Program-made: the position numbers and the translations under genes | Notes under the pieces: generated by a model | What the model was told of the DNA's origin: nothing | The model's database searches: none | Seen by the model: only the letters and a program-made list of their open reading frames with translations | DNA from: Colwellia ponticola | Lineage (GTDB): Bacteria > Pseudomonadota > Gammaproteobacteria > Enterobacterales > Alteromonadaceae | Reading direction: 5' to 3' | Length of the DNA: 64,000 nucleotides | NCBI RefSeq assembly: GCF_005885605.1 | Contig: NZ_SZVP01000001.1 | Span: 496,001 to 560,000 of the forward strand | In this document: in pieces, positions 17,125-25,461 of the stretch | Numbering within the stretch: the first letter of the stretch is position 1 | Layout of the letters: every line of letters starts with the position of its first letter

Positions 17125-17563
17125 ATACCAATTCTATTAAATTTATTCCCAACTCAGAGCTGTATTAGCGAGCTTAGAACAAGCAAAATTTGTTAAGTAT
17201 AGTGATACCAATCTCACTAACTATGTGATCATTTCTACTGGTTAAAACAACCAACTACTGCGTTATTTATTTTATAATTAGAACAACTAGTTATTAAAAT
17301 AAATGCCTTGTATTTGGCTATTTTTTCCTGCGTATAAAGTAGATCGCCTAATTAATGAAACTGGTATGAGTCTATATTTCATCAATTTTGTGCTGTTATC
17401 AGTTTGCTAATAAGCTCCCAAGGGCGAGTACCTAATAAAAGGCAAAGGCTTACATGCGGCGTTATTGATTTTGACAAGGGAATAACCATTCTCTTCAATC
17501 AATGTCTTGCCTCTAAGCCTTTTAATACTCGCTGAGTGGGAAATAACTTAATAGACTTGGTAT
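17125..17563 (+). repeat. MITE-like element, copy 1 (439 bp, with nested insert)
   Basis: The element is bounded by imperfect terminal inverted repeats of 32-33 bp. The left one (17125-17157) begins ATACCAATTCTATTAAAT. The right one (17532-17563), read in reverse, begins ATACCAAGTCTATTAAGT. Both reach an ACTCAG end. It has no coding capacity. The outer parts match the inverted copy at 46768-47080 along most of their length, and a second element is inserted at 17205-17367. It fills most of the gap between the propeller gene and the PIN-PhoH gene. Confidence 0.85.
17205..17367 (+). repeat. Second inverted-repeat element nested in copy 1
   Basis: This is a 163-bp segment with its own ends, ATACCAATCTCACTAA on the left and the reverse complement of ATACCAGTTTCATTAA on the right. 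It interrupts the larger element. The copy at 46768-47080 reads straight through the equivalent point (TATAGTTATTCTATATTT against TATAGT, insert, TCTATATTT). The insertion is therefore younger than the host element. It contains no open frame of note. Confidence 0.75.
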
Positions 17564-17593
17564 TAGTAAAAACAGGCTAACGAAAAAAATTCA

Positions 17594-18979
17594 TTAAAAG
17601 TTCTTTTCAGTAAATTCAGCTAATGAGCTTCGTTCAACTTCATCAAATATTAGCACACTACCCTTTTCATAATGTCGATAAATATTAACGGCAGCACTAG
17701 CGCCTGAGCTAGTTGCAGTGACAAACCTATCATCAATTTGCGCAAGGTTACCCAGTACAATAGTACGACAATTTTTACCGCCTCGACTGAGCATGCCTTT
17801 CATCTGTGCCCTAGTCATGTTTTGCGCTTCATCAATAATCAATACCGCATCATCAATAGAGCGTCCTCTAAAATACGCCATCGAGGTAAACTCAATATTG
17901 GCCTTATCAATAATATGCTCAACGGTAGCACGAGTACTTTTTTCATCAGCACCATCACTTGAGTGCATTGATATTAAAGCATCAGTAACACCTGCCAATA
18001 GCGGTAGAGATTTCTCGGTTAAATCACCGGGTAGAAACCCAGGGTCGTCATCCATAAAATCTCTGCTGCGCACCACCACTATTTTTTTGTATTGCTTGGT
18101 TTCAATCACTTGATGTAAACCACTAGCAACCGCTAAAAATGTTTTACCCGATCCCGCTGGGCCAAGTATGATATTTAAATCAAGCTCAGGGTCGGTTAAT
18201 TGATCTAGAGCGACGGCTTGTCGAGGATTTTTAGGTAGTATGCCCCAAATTTTTTCCTGTTTTCTTTGTAGTAACGTGGTGAAAACATGCTCTTCATTCA
18301 CTTCTTTTATCTTGCCAATATGACCCACTTCGTCATACCAATACATATTGACTTGCGCTTCATCATTAAAAACATCACGATTAAACCGATATAACTTACC
18401 ACTCATGGCAAAATCTTTTTCGTCTTCACAGCGATCAAATAAATCGCCAGTAAATGCTTGCACGCCGGTATATAACAAGTCAATATCGCTGACTTGGTTA
18501 TCTACTAATACGTCTTCAGCATCAACCCCTATAGTACGCGCTTTTAAACGCATATTAATATCGCGACTGACGATAGTGACATTTTTTTGTAACTGGTTTT
18601 GTAAATGCAAGGCATAGTTAATAATGCGATTATCGGCATCGCTGCCAATGGCGTGCTTTAATTCTTTGGCAAAATCTAACTGGGTATCAATACCAATAAA
18701 TAGCTTGCCACGTTTGGCTGTTTCAGTACAAGGTAGCTGAATACCCTGCTCCATTTCTTCACTAGAATGACCATTGATAATATCTTCAAGCATACGAATA
18801 ACAGCACGAGCATCTTGGCTAACACTTTTATCTAGCCGCTCTTTTAAATTATCTAACTCTTCTAATACCGTTAAACAAATATAAATATCATCACGGTAGG
18901 CCAACAAACTCTTAGGATCATGGACTAACGCTGAGGTATCAAATACTCTTGGATTTCTATTGTCATTAACGTTTTTCAT
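17594..18979 (-). CDS. PIN-PhoH family protein (PhoH2-like ATPase/RNase)
   Basis: This is a 461-residue fusion of an N-terminal PIN nuclease domain (about 10-155) and a C-terminal PhoH ATPase domain (about 250-461). PIN acidic residues include D14 (FDTSALVHD), the E40-E41 pair, D116 and D140. The Walker A motif GPAGSGKT is at 273-280 and the Walker B DEAQ at 383-386, with VLGNLAQID as a further PhoH motif. PhoH2 proteins of this layout have been shown to unwind and cleave RNA in other bacteria. The physiological role here is unknown. The gene stands alone between a repeat element and a small hypothetical gene on the same strand. Confidence 0.92.
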   Translation of the reverse strand: MKNVNDNRNPRVFDTSALVHDPKSLLAYRDDIYICLTVLEELDNLKERLDKSVSQDARAVIRMLEDIINGHSSEEMEQGIQLPCTETAKRGKLFIGIDTQLDFAKELKHAIGSDADNRIINYALHLQNQLQKNVTIVSRDINMRLKARTIGVDAEDVLVDNQVSDIDLLYTGVQAFTGDLFDRCEDEKDFAMSGKLYRFNRDVFNDEAQVNMYWYDEVGHIGKIKEVNEEHVFTTLLQRKQEKIWGILPKNPRQAVALDQLTDPELDLNIILGPAGSGKTFLAVASGLHQVIETKQYKKIVVVRSRDFMDDDPGFLPGDLTEKSLPLLAGVTDALISMHSSDGADEKSTRATVEHIIDKANIEFTSMAYFRGRSIDDAVLIIDEAQNMTRAQMKGMLSRGGKNCRTIVLGNLAQIDDRFVTATSSGASAAVNIYRHYEKGSVLIFDEVERSSLAEFTEKNF

Positions 18980-19032
18980 TAGGTCGCTCCCAAAAAAGTA
19001 AACACTGCATTTAGCACACTGATTTTCTAGTT

Positions 19033-19341
19033 TCAGTGGCTATATAGATACACTCTATAACGGAGTAAAGGTAGATTAATGTCGACTATGCTGAGCTTTA
19101 GTAAGGCTATCAACGAAGCCGTGCTTTTTGCTAAGTTAAGCCTTGCCCACTTCTGCTTTAAAAAAAGTATAGCGCTATTTTTGGCTAATAATAAAAAACA
19201 AGAAAGTTGAGAATACACAGGAGGGGGTGCAGTAGTGATGGGGGTTGATGCTAGTTTAGGTAAAGCTTGATTAGCACAACTGAATTGTTTCGTTAACTTT
19301 TCAACTGAATTACGCTCATTATTGGTATGCTCTTTAGTCAT
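19033..19341 (-). CDS. Small hypothetical protein
   Basis: This is a 102-residue open frame starting MTKEHTNNERNS. It is chosen because GGAG lies about six bases before this ATG on the minus strand, a better context than the ATG 12 bases upstream. A threonine/proline-rich middle is followed by two moderately hydrophobic stretches (near SQLSCFLLLAKNSAILFL and STASLIALLKLSIVDINL). I recognise no family. It could be a small membrane-associated protein or a chance frame. The remaining bases of the gap, 19354-19642, hold the rapA promoter region. I see no other gene there. Confidence 0.35.
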   Translation of the reverse strand: MTKEHTNNERNSVEKLTKQFSCANQALPKLASTPITTAPPPVYSQLSCFLLLAKNSAILFLKQKWARLNLAKSTASLIALLKLSIVDINLPLLRYRVYLYSH

Positions 19342-19642
19342 AAAAATCTCCATGATTTTCTAACACCATAAATGACAAAAAACTATATAAAAAATTATGT
19401 TAAGTACTATAAAAAGAACTGTAAATGAAAAAATGCTAATTAATCTTATGCTTAACTACCATAATATCTTAATTATGATGAAGCAAGGGTAATTTTTAAT
19501 GATTCTGTCTATAATTAAGAGTAACATAGCGGCTTTTTTTTACCGCTAGTTTTAATAGTTAATTAATATTTAGTCAACTCATTAGTGAATCGCTTAATAA
19601 GCATATTAACGAGTACTAAGCAATTGTTGGAGAAGTCAGTTT

Positions 19643-22579
19643 ATGCCATTTCAGGTAGGTCAGCGTTGGATCAGTGATAGTGAATCAGCTCAAGGGTTAG
19701 GTACAGTCACTGGGGTTGAAAATCGCTTTGTTAATATTATTTTCACGGCAACAGGCGAAGCCCGTAAATACGCTAAAGATAATGCGCCTTTAACGCGTGT
19801 TATTTTTAACCAAGGTGACCTTATCCCGAGTCATGAAGGTTGGTCTTTAAAAGTAATATCACACACTGAAGCACACGGTATCATAAGTTATGAAGGTATA
19901 CGTCAAGACAACAATGAGCACGTCACCTTAAAAGAGGTGATGATAGATCACTTTATTAAGTTTAATAAACCTCACGATCGTTTACTCAATAGCCAAGTTG
20001 ACCGTTTAGATTGGTTTCGCTTGCGTAAAGATTGTTTGCAGCACCAATACCAACAACAGCAATCTGACTTAACCGGCTTAACCGGTGGTCGCGTTAGTTT
20101 AATACCTCATCAATTGTACATTGCCGATGAAGTGGGTAGTCGCTTTGCCCCACGTGTTTTGCTCGCTGATGAAGTGGGTTTAGGTAAGACTATTGAAGCT
20201 GGCTTAATTATTCACCAGCAATTAGTGACTGGCCGCGCAAAACGAATTTTAATCATAGTTCCTGAATCGTTAATGCACCAATGGCTAGTTGAAATGCTAC
20301 GCCGCTTTAACCTTAATTTCAGTATTTTTGATAACGAGCGCTGTGTTGAAACTAGTCGCGATAATTATGTGGATGGCAAAAAAGCCAACCCGTTTAGCTC
20401 TGAGCAATTAGTGCTAGTAAACTTAGGGTTTATTACTAATAACCCCGAGTGGTATGAAGCAATCCTAGATGAAGATTGGGATTTAATGGTGGTTGATGAA
20501 GCCCATCATTTAAACTGGCAACAAGACAAACCCAGTATTGAATATCAATGTATTGAGCAATTAGCGCAGGTTATTCCAGGAGTCTTATTATTAACCGCGA
20601 CGCCTGATCAACTTGGTCATGAAAGTCACTTTGCACGTTTGCGTTTATTAGATGCCGATCGCTTTTATGATTATCAAAAATTCATTGAAGAAGAATCTCA
20701 CTATAGCGATGTTGCTGATGCAGCAAATACTTTAGTTGAGGGCAAAAAGCTGTCTGCAGAACAAGAGGCAACGCTTAGTGGGTTATTAAAAGAAACTAAT
20801 ATTAGTGAGCAACTTAGCCAGCTAAATCAAGTAGATACAAAAGATAACGAGCAATCGGCGCAGGTACGTCAAGTACTGTTAAAGCAATTACTTGATAGAC
20901 ATGGCACAGGCCGTATCTTATTTAGAAACTCACGTAATACTATTAAAGGCTTTCCTGCTCGTCAGCTATTACCAACCGCTTTAGTGATGCCTGAGCAATA
21001 TCAAGATAATATTAATGATTTTATGCTTAGCGACAGCCCTGAAGCATTAGCTAACTCCAAGCAGGCTAAGTATATATTTACCCCTGAAATGTTACACGGT
21101 TTGGAGCAAACGAATGAGCTCTGGACTGACTTTGACCCTAGGGTAGATTATTTGATTGAATTGCTACAGTCGCTAAAAAAAGAAAAAGTCTTAGTGATTT
21201 GTGCCAATGCGCAAACAGCCATAGATTTAGAAGCAGCACTACGTATTAAAGAAGGCATTCGCAGCGCTGTTTTCCATGAAGGTTTATCTATTTTTGAACG
21301 TGATAAAGCTGCGGCTTACTTTGCGCAAGACGAAGACAGTGCGCAATTATTATTGTGTTCTGAAATAGGTAGTGAAGGACGTAACTTCCAATTTGCTCAC
21401 CATCTAGTTTTATTTGATTTACCTAGTAACCCTGATTTATTAGAACAACGCATTGGTCGTTTAGACCGTATTGGTCAAACAGAGATCATCCGCATTCATG
21501 TTCCTTACTTTGAAGACTCTGCCCAACAATTATTGTTTGATTGGTACCATCAAGGCATGCAAGCCTTTGAGCACACCTGTATTACGGGTAGAGTGGTGTT
21601 TGAAACCTTTGGCGAGCAATTACTTGCGCTGGCACTAACCTGCCAACAACAATCAAGTGAAGCAGAAACACTGATCAGTGATAGTTGGCAAAAACACTTA
21701 ACCATTAAAGCTGAATTGGAGTCTGGCCGAGATAAGTTGTTAGAGCTTAACTCTTCAGGGCAAGGACGTGCCCATGAACTGGTTGAAAAAATTGAGCAAG
21801 CTGATAACGATATAGGCTTACCGCAGTTTATGTTTCAAGCCCTTGATGTTTTTGGTGTGCAACAAGATGATAAAGCCGATAATGCTATCGCGTTAAATCC
21901 AAGTGAGCATATGCTTAATAGTAACTTCCCTTGCTTACCTGAAGACGGCACAACGGTTACTTTTGATAGAGACACAGCCTTAGTTAATGAAAATTATCAG
22001 CTACTGACTTGGGATCATCCTATGGTACGTGGTGTTATGGAAATGGTGTTAACTGATGAGCTTGGTAATGCCAGTATTGGTTTATTAAAAAATGAAGCGT
22101 TACCGGTTGGTACTTTCTTTATTGAATGTTTATTCACCGTTGAAGCAACCGCGCCAGCTCATTTACAACTAGGTCGCTATTTACCGACCACACCGATTCG
22201 TATTTTAGTCGATAAAAACGGTAATAACTTAGCGGATAAAGTCAGTGAAAATGTGCTTGATAAGCAATTGTCGCCGGTTAAAAAGCAAATGGCATTACAG
22301 CTTATTAAAGCGCTTAAATCTCAAATTTCGCCTTTAGTTGAAAAAGCAGAAGCACATGGTGCTCAGCATATTGCCGCTATCCAAGAAAAATCATTAGCAG
22401 CTATGCACAAAAAACTATCTGCAGAGCAGCAACGATTAACCGCATTAAAAGCAATTAATCCCAGTGTTCGTCAAGAGGAGATTGACTTTATTAGTCAACA
22501 ACAAGATGAATTAAGTCATTACATTGATAAAGCACAATTGACCTTTGAAGCGATTCGCATGATAGTAGTTACACACTAA
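19643..22579 (+). CDS. rapA: RNA polymerase-associated helicase-like protein RapA
   Basis: RapA (HepA) is a Swi2/Snf2-type ATPase that binds RNA polymerase and helps it recycle after transcription. The 978-residue protein matches E. coli RapA (968) end to end. It has the N-terminal tandem Tudor-like region beginning MPFQVGQRWISDSES, the Walker A motif in DEVGLGKT (176-183), DEAH at 285-288, motif III LLLTATP, and the helicase C motif QRIGRLDRIGQ. It ends IRMIVVTH like the E. coli protein. GGAGAAG lies about 10 bp before the ATG, a good ribosome-binding site. It is followed by rluA, as in E. coli. Confidence 0.97.
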   Translation: MPFQVGQRWISDSESAQGLGTVTGVENRFVNIIFTATGEARKYAKDNAPLTRVIFNQGDLIPSHEGWSLKVISHTEAHGIISYEGIRQDNNEHVTLKEVMIDHFIKFNKPHDRLLNSQVDRLDWFRLRKDCLQHQYQQQQSDLTGLTGGRVSLIPHQLYIADEVGSRFAPRVLLADEVGLGKTIEAGLIIHQQLVTGRAKRILIIVPESLMHQWLVEMLRRFNLNFSIFDNERCVETSRDNYVDGKKANPFSSEQLVLVNLGFITNNPEWYEAILDEDWDLMVVDEAHHLNWQQDKPSIEYQCIEQLAQVIPGVLLLTATPDQLGHESHFARLRLLDADRFYDYQKFIEEESHYSDVADAANTLVEGKKLSAEQEATLSGLLKETNISEQLSQLNQVDTKDNEQSAQVRQVLLKQLLDRHGTGRILFRNSRNTIKGFPARQLLPTALVMPEQYQDNINDFMLSDSPEALANSKQAKYIFTPEMLHGLEQTNELWTDFDPRVDYLIELLQSLKKEKVLVICANAQTAIDLEAALRIKEGIRSAVFHEGLSIFERDKAAAYFAQDEDSAQLLLCSEIGSEGRNFQFAHHLVLFDLPSNPDLLEQRIGRLDRIGQTEIIRIHVPYFEDSAQQLLFDWYHQGMQAFEHTCITGRVVFETFGEQLLALALTCQQQSSEAETLISDSWQKHLTIKAELESGRDKLLELNSSGQGRAHELVEKIEQADNDIGLPQFMFQALDVFGVQQDDKADNAIALNPSEHMLNSNFPCLPEDGTTVTFDRDTALVNENYQLLTWDHPMVRGVMEMVLTDELGNASIGLLKNEALPVGTFFIECLFTVEATAPAHLQLGRYLPTTPIRILVDKNGNNLADKVSENVLDKQLSPVKKQMALQLIKALKSQISPLVEKAEAHGAQHIAAIQEKSLAAMHKKLSAEQQRLTALKAINPSVRQEEIDFISQQQDELSHYIDKAQLTFEAIRMIVVTH

Positions 22580-22588
22580 TGCTCTATT

Positions 22589-22610
22589 GGGCAGCTATTA
22601 TAAACTGCCC
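22589..22610 (+). terminator. Hairpin after rapA
   Basis: GGGCAG and CTGCCC pair around a 10-base loop about 10 bp past the rapA stop. No T run follows (GTCTAT), so it may act as a transcript-end stabiliser or a weak terminator. A second, much stronger palindrome follows at 22640. Confidence 0.45.
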
Positions 22611-22639
22611 GTCTATACATTAATTACCGATGCACCAAT

Positions 22640-22675
22640 TGATAGAGCTACATTCAGCTGAATGTAGCTCTATCA
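22640..22675. repeat. 36-bp perfect palindrome
   Basis: Eighteen base pairs are perfectly self-complementary around the centre CAG|CTG, reading TGATAGAGCTACATTCAG and then its exact reverse complement, with no loop. It lies between rapA and the chosen rluA start. It could form a long hairpin in RNA, acting as terminator, processing site or translation block for rluA. It could also be a palindromic protein-binding or repeat sequence. Confidence 0.85.
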
Positions 22676-22692
22676 TTAATTATGAGAACACC

Positions 22693-23388
22693 ATGAGCGC
22701 AAACCCTGATTTTATCTACCTTCCACCTATGTCACCTTATCTTGATATTATTTACCAAGACGATGATATTGTTGTTTTAAATAAAGCCAGTGGTATTCTT
22801 AGTGTGCCGGGTCGTTTACCTGAACATCAAGATTGTTTACAAAACCGCGTACAACGTGTTTTACCTAGCGCTACTATCGTCCATAGACTTGATATGGCCA
22901 CTTCAGGTTTAATTATTATGGCGTTAAACAAATCCGCGCATGTTGCTATTAGTCGTCAATTTGAACAAAGAAAAACCCAAAAGACTTACCTAGCACGTGT
23001 TTTAGGTAGTGTTGCGCTAAATGAAGGTAGTGTTGATTTACCCCTGATATGCGATTGGCCAAACAGACCAAAACAAAAAGTAGACCATGAAAACGGTAAG
23101 CAATCGTTAACCCATTACCGTGTACTTAATCGTAACCAAAAACAAAGTGACTCTGCAGATGAACAAGCCAGTACTTTAGTAGAACTAACACCTGTTACTG
23201 GGCGCTCTCATCAACTAAGAGTCCATATGCTTGCCTTAGGCCACCCTATTTTAGGTGACAGGCTATACGCCCCTAAAGTAGGGTTAGCGATGAGTAATAG
23301 ATTACAGTTGCATGCTTTAAATTTAAGCTTGTTTCATCCAAAAACAGAGCAGGCTATTAGCTTTCATGCCCCCTGTTCATTTAGCTAA
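22693..23388 (+). CDS. rluA: RluA-family 23S rRNA/tRNA pseudouridine synthase
   Basis: RluA converts U746 of 23S rRNA and U32 of some tRNAs to pseudouridine. The frame is open from 22630, but the upstream 21 codons would be read through the 36-bp palindrome. The ATG at 22693 has GAGA about six bases before it and gives 231 residues starting MSANPDFIYLPPMSP, close to the E. coli length (219). The catalytic motif HRLD is at 64-67 with Asp67 as nucleophile, followed by ATSGLIIMA. TGRSHQLRVHM marks the C-terminal fold. Position after rapA and near djlA matches E. coli and supports RluA over its paralogues. Confidence 0.92.
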   Translation: MSANPDFIYLPPMSPYLDIIYQDDDIVVLNKASGILSVPGRLPEHQDCLQNRVQRVLPSATIVHRLDMATSGLIIMALNKSAHVAISRQFEQRKTQKTYLARVLGSVALNEGSVDLPLICDWPNRPKQKVDHENGKQSLTHYRVLNRNQKQSDSADEQASTLVELTPVTGRSHQLRVHMLALGHPILGDRLYAPKVGLAMSNRLQLHALNLSLFHPKTEQAISFHAPCSFS

Positions 23389-23448
23389 TACTATGAAACC
23401 TTGCTCGATATAGCTTGGTCAAGCTAATCTATAAAGGAATACCGTCAG

Positions 23449-24387
23449 ATGAAGAGCTCAGTTAACATAAGTAGAGATAGTCTTAATGCAAAAACATTAA
23501 AATTATTTATCTGTTCGATAGTATTAATTTGCTCAATATCCCCTAGCTTTGCTGAAGAAAAAAAAGTAGCAACTGCGTTAGAACATACTGAGCAGCCAGC
23601 TAAAAAAATTAGCCCTGTCAAAAAGCCTATTTCCTTAACTAAACAACATAAAGATGATCTTACCCATTATTTAAGCGCTGAACAGCTCAAGCCATTATTA
23701 GCAGGCCCTGATGATTATTTAACCTTAGTGAAAAAATATACTAGTGCTAACAGTAAAGGGGTGGCAATTTTATTACCCGAATGGCAGCAAGGTGCTACTA
23801 ATCCAAAAGCTATTAACTATTTACGCAATGCTTTGCCTGCCAAAGGTTGGAGCACTATCGCGATACAGCCAAATAACAAACCTGAGAATTACCCTTCAAC
23901 GGCAATAACAGTCGAAGAGCAAAAAGCAGAAAATAAAATAGCGTTAGATGATTACAAGAATAAATTAAGCACTATGATGAACGCCATCATGAATACAGCA
24001 AAAGAGTACCCTGGTATTGTCTTAGTTATCGCTCAAGGTAATAATGCCGCTTTATTAATAGATTTATACAGTCAAGTAAATAGTCAGCGCCCCAATGCCC
24101 TAATAATGCTTAGCGGCTATAGACACAGTAACTATGCTTTTATAGATAGTGTTAATGAAGAATTTGCCAAGCAATTAGCGACTATTGAACTACCTGTGCT
24201 TGACCTATACCTGCAACATGATAACCCACTGGTATTAGCGAAAGCGCCACAAAGAAAGGCACTGGCCAAACAAGAAATGAAAGTGTATTACCGCCAGCGC
24301 CAATTAAATAATACCGTCACCAGCTATTACCCTGAAGTACCCCTGTTGAGCCAAATTAATGGTTGGCTCAAAACGATTGGTTGGTAA
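23449..24387 (+). CDS. DUF3530-like exported protein (alpha/beta-hydrolase-like)
   Basis: This is a 312-residue protein with an N-terminal hydrophobic segment (about 17-35, ending PSFAEE) that looks like a signal peptide. A lysine/proline-rich linker follows, then a domain resembling DUF3530. The segments GVAILLPEWQQGATNP, LRNALPAKGWSTIAIQP and GIVLVIAQGNNAALLIDLY have the strand-turn-helix pattern of an alpha/beta hydrolase. The usual nucleophile position reads AQGNNA, lacking serine, so ordinary hydrolase activity is doubtful. It starts 60 bp after rluA, behind AAAGGAA. Its place between rluA and djlA is an insertion relative to E. coli. The function is unknown. Confidence 0.75.
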   Translation: MKSSVNISRDSLNAKTLKLFICSIVLICSISPSFAEEKKVATALEHTEQPAKKISPVKKPISLTKQHKDDLTHYLSAEQLKPLLAGPDDYLTLVKKYTSANSKGVAILLPEWQQGATNPKAINYLRNALPAKGWSTIAIQPNNKPENYPSTAITVEEQKAENKIALDDYKNKLSTMMNAIMNTAKEYPGIVLVIAQGNNAALLIDLYSQVNSQRPNALIMLSGYRHSNYAFIDSVNEEFAKQLATIELPVLDLYLQHDNPLVLAKAPQRKALAKQEMKVYYRQRQLNNTVTSYYPEVPLLSQINGWLKTIGW

Positions 24388-24427
24388 CAGCAGCCCTCAA
24401 ACAACAAGTGTGTTTTTGAATAGTTCA

Positions 24428-25252
24428 TTATTCTTTGTTGTGCTTAACAATAAACTCATAAGCCGATTGAATATCTTGGGTTTTTTGCTTAGCACTTTCC
24501 ATCATTTCTGGTGGTAAACCCTTAGCAATTAACTTATCAGGATGATGCTGAGACATTAATTTTCTATAGGCTTTTTTAATAGCGCTTGTGCTAGCATCTT
24601 TATCAATACCTAACACTTTATAAGCATTATCAAGTTGTTGACCACTAGAGAATGTCCCCGCTCCTTGCTGCCTATAACCACCAGACTGCTGTTGATGGAA
24701 GTTAGTACCGGCTATAATCATTTCTAACAAATTATCAAGCTCAGCTGCCGAATAACCTAACAATTTTGCGATGGTATGCAAAACTGAGCGTTCGGCATCA
24801 TCTAATTCACCGTCACTAAAGGCCACTTGAATTTGTATTTCTAAAAACATTAATAATAAATCATGTCGATTACCCATCAAGCGCTTAAATTTAACTAACC
24901 GATCTTGAAGCGGAAACCCTGACGATTTACCTTCACGAAAAGCATCTTGTGCTTGTTGACGTAAATCACTGCTCAAACCTAACTTGTCCATATAGGTGCT
25001 AGCAAAGGCTATTTCGTGACTGGTCACCTTCCCTTTTGCTTTAGCAACATGACCCATGACTGAAAAAGTAGTATAGAAAAAGGCCGCTTGTCTAGAGATT
25101 TCATCTTCTTTACCGCCAACCATGCCATTAAAATTAAACGCACGACCACGGTCAAATAAATGTCCAAGCCACAGACCAAGTAAAGCGCCAAACAAGTTTT
25201 TACTGAGCATAAAGCCAAATAAAAAACCTAAAATTTTACCCCAAATATGCAT
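24428..25252 (-). CDS. djlA: Membrane-anchored DnaJ-like co-chaperone DjlA
   Basis: DjlA is an inner-membrane type III DnaJ protein that recruits DnaK and is tied to envelope stress signalling in E. coli. The 274-residue protein has one glycine-rich transmembrane segment at 4-32, a TerB-like helical domain (about 50-190), a glutamine/glycine-rich linker (about 192-205) and a C-terminal J domain (about 208-274) with the essential HPD in SQHHPDKLIAKGL. Length and layout match E. coli DjlA (271). It is convergent with the DUF3530 gene and divergent from lptD, as djlA is in E. coli. Confidence 0.96.
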   Translation of the reverse strand: MHIWGKILGFLFGFMLSKNLFGALLGLWLGHLFDRGRAFNFNGMVGGKEDEISRQAAFFYTTFSVMGHVAKAKGKVTSHEIAFASTYMDKLGLSSDLRQQAQDAFREGKSSGFPLQDRLVKFKRLMGNRHDLLLMFLEIQIQVAFSDGELDDAERSVLHTIAKLLGYSAAELDNLLEMIIAGTNFHQQQSGGYRQQGAGTFSSGQQLDNAYKVLGIDKDASTSAIKKAYRKLMSQHHPDKLIAKGLPPEMMESAKQKTQDIQSAYEFIVKHNKE

Positions 25253-25461
25253 GTTTTTGAATATTCCTTAAAATAATATCTATGGTCATTACCATTGAAA
25301 AGTACAATATTTCAGTCTGTATAGATTGAACCTAAAGTTGAACGATGAAGAAGAATTTAGCGCAACGACAGAAATTGCTATATCATAAAGCAATTAGCCG
25401 TTAAAATACTTGATTATCGCTATAAAAATAATTTATCAATTTTACCATTTTCGGATAATAA

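Noticed and set aside
17718-18113. 131-codon plus-strand frame over the PIN-PhoH gene
   Set aside because: It is antisense to the ATPase domain. There is no ribosome-binding site or recognisable product.
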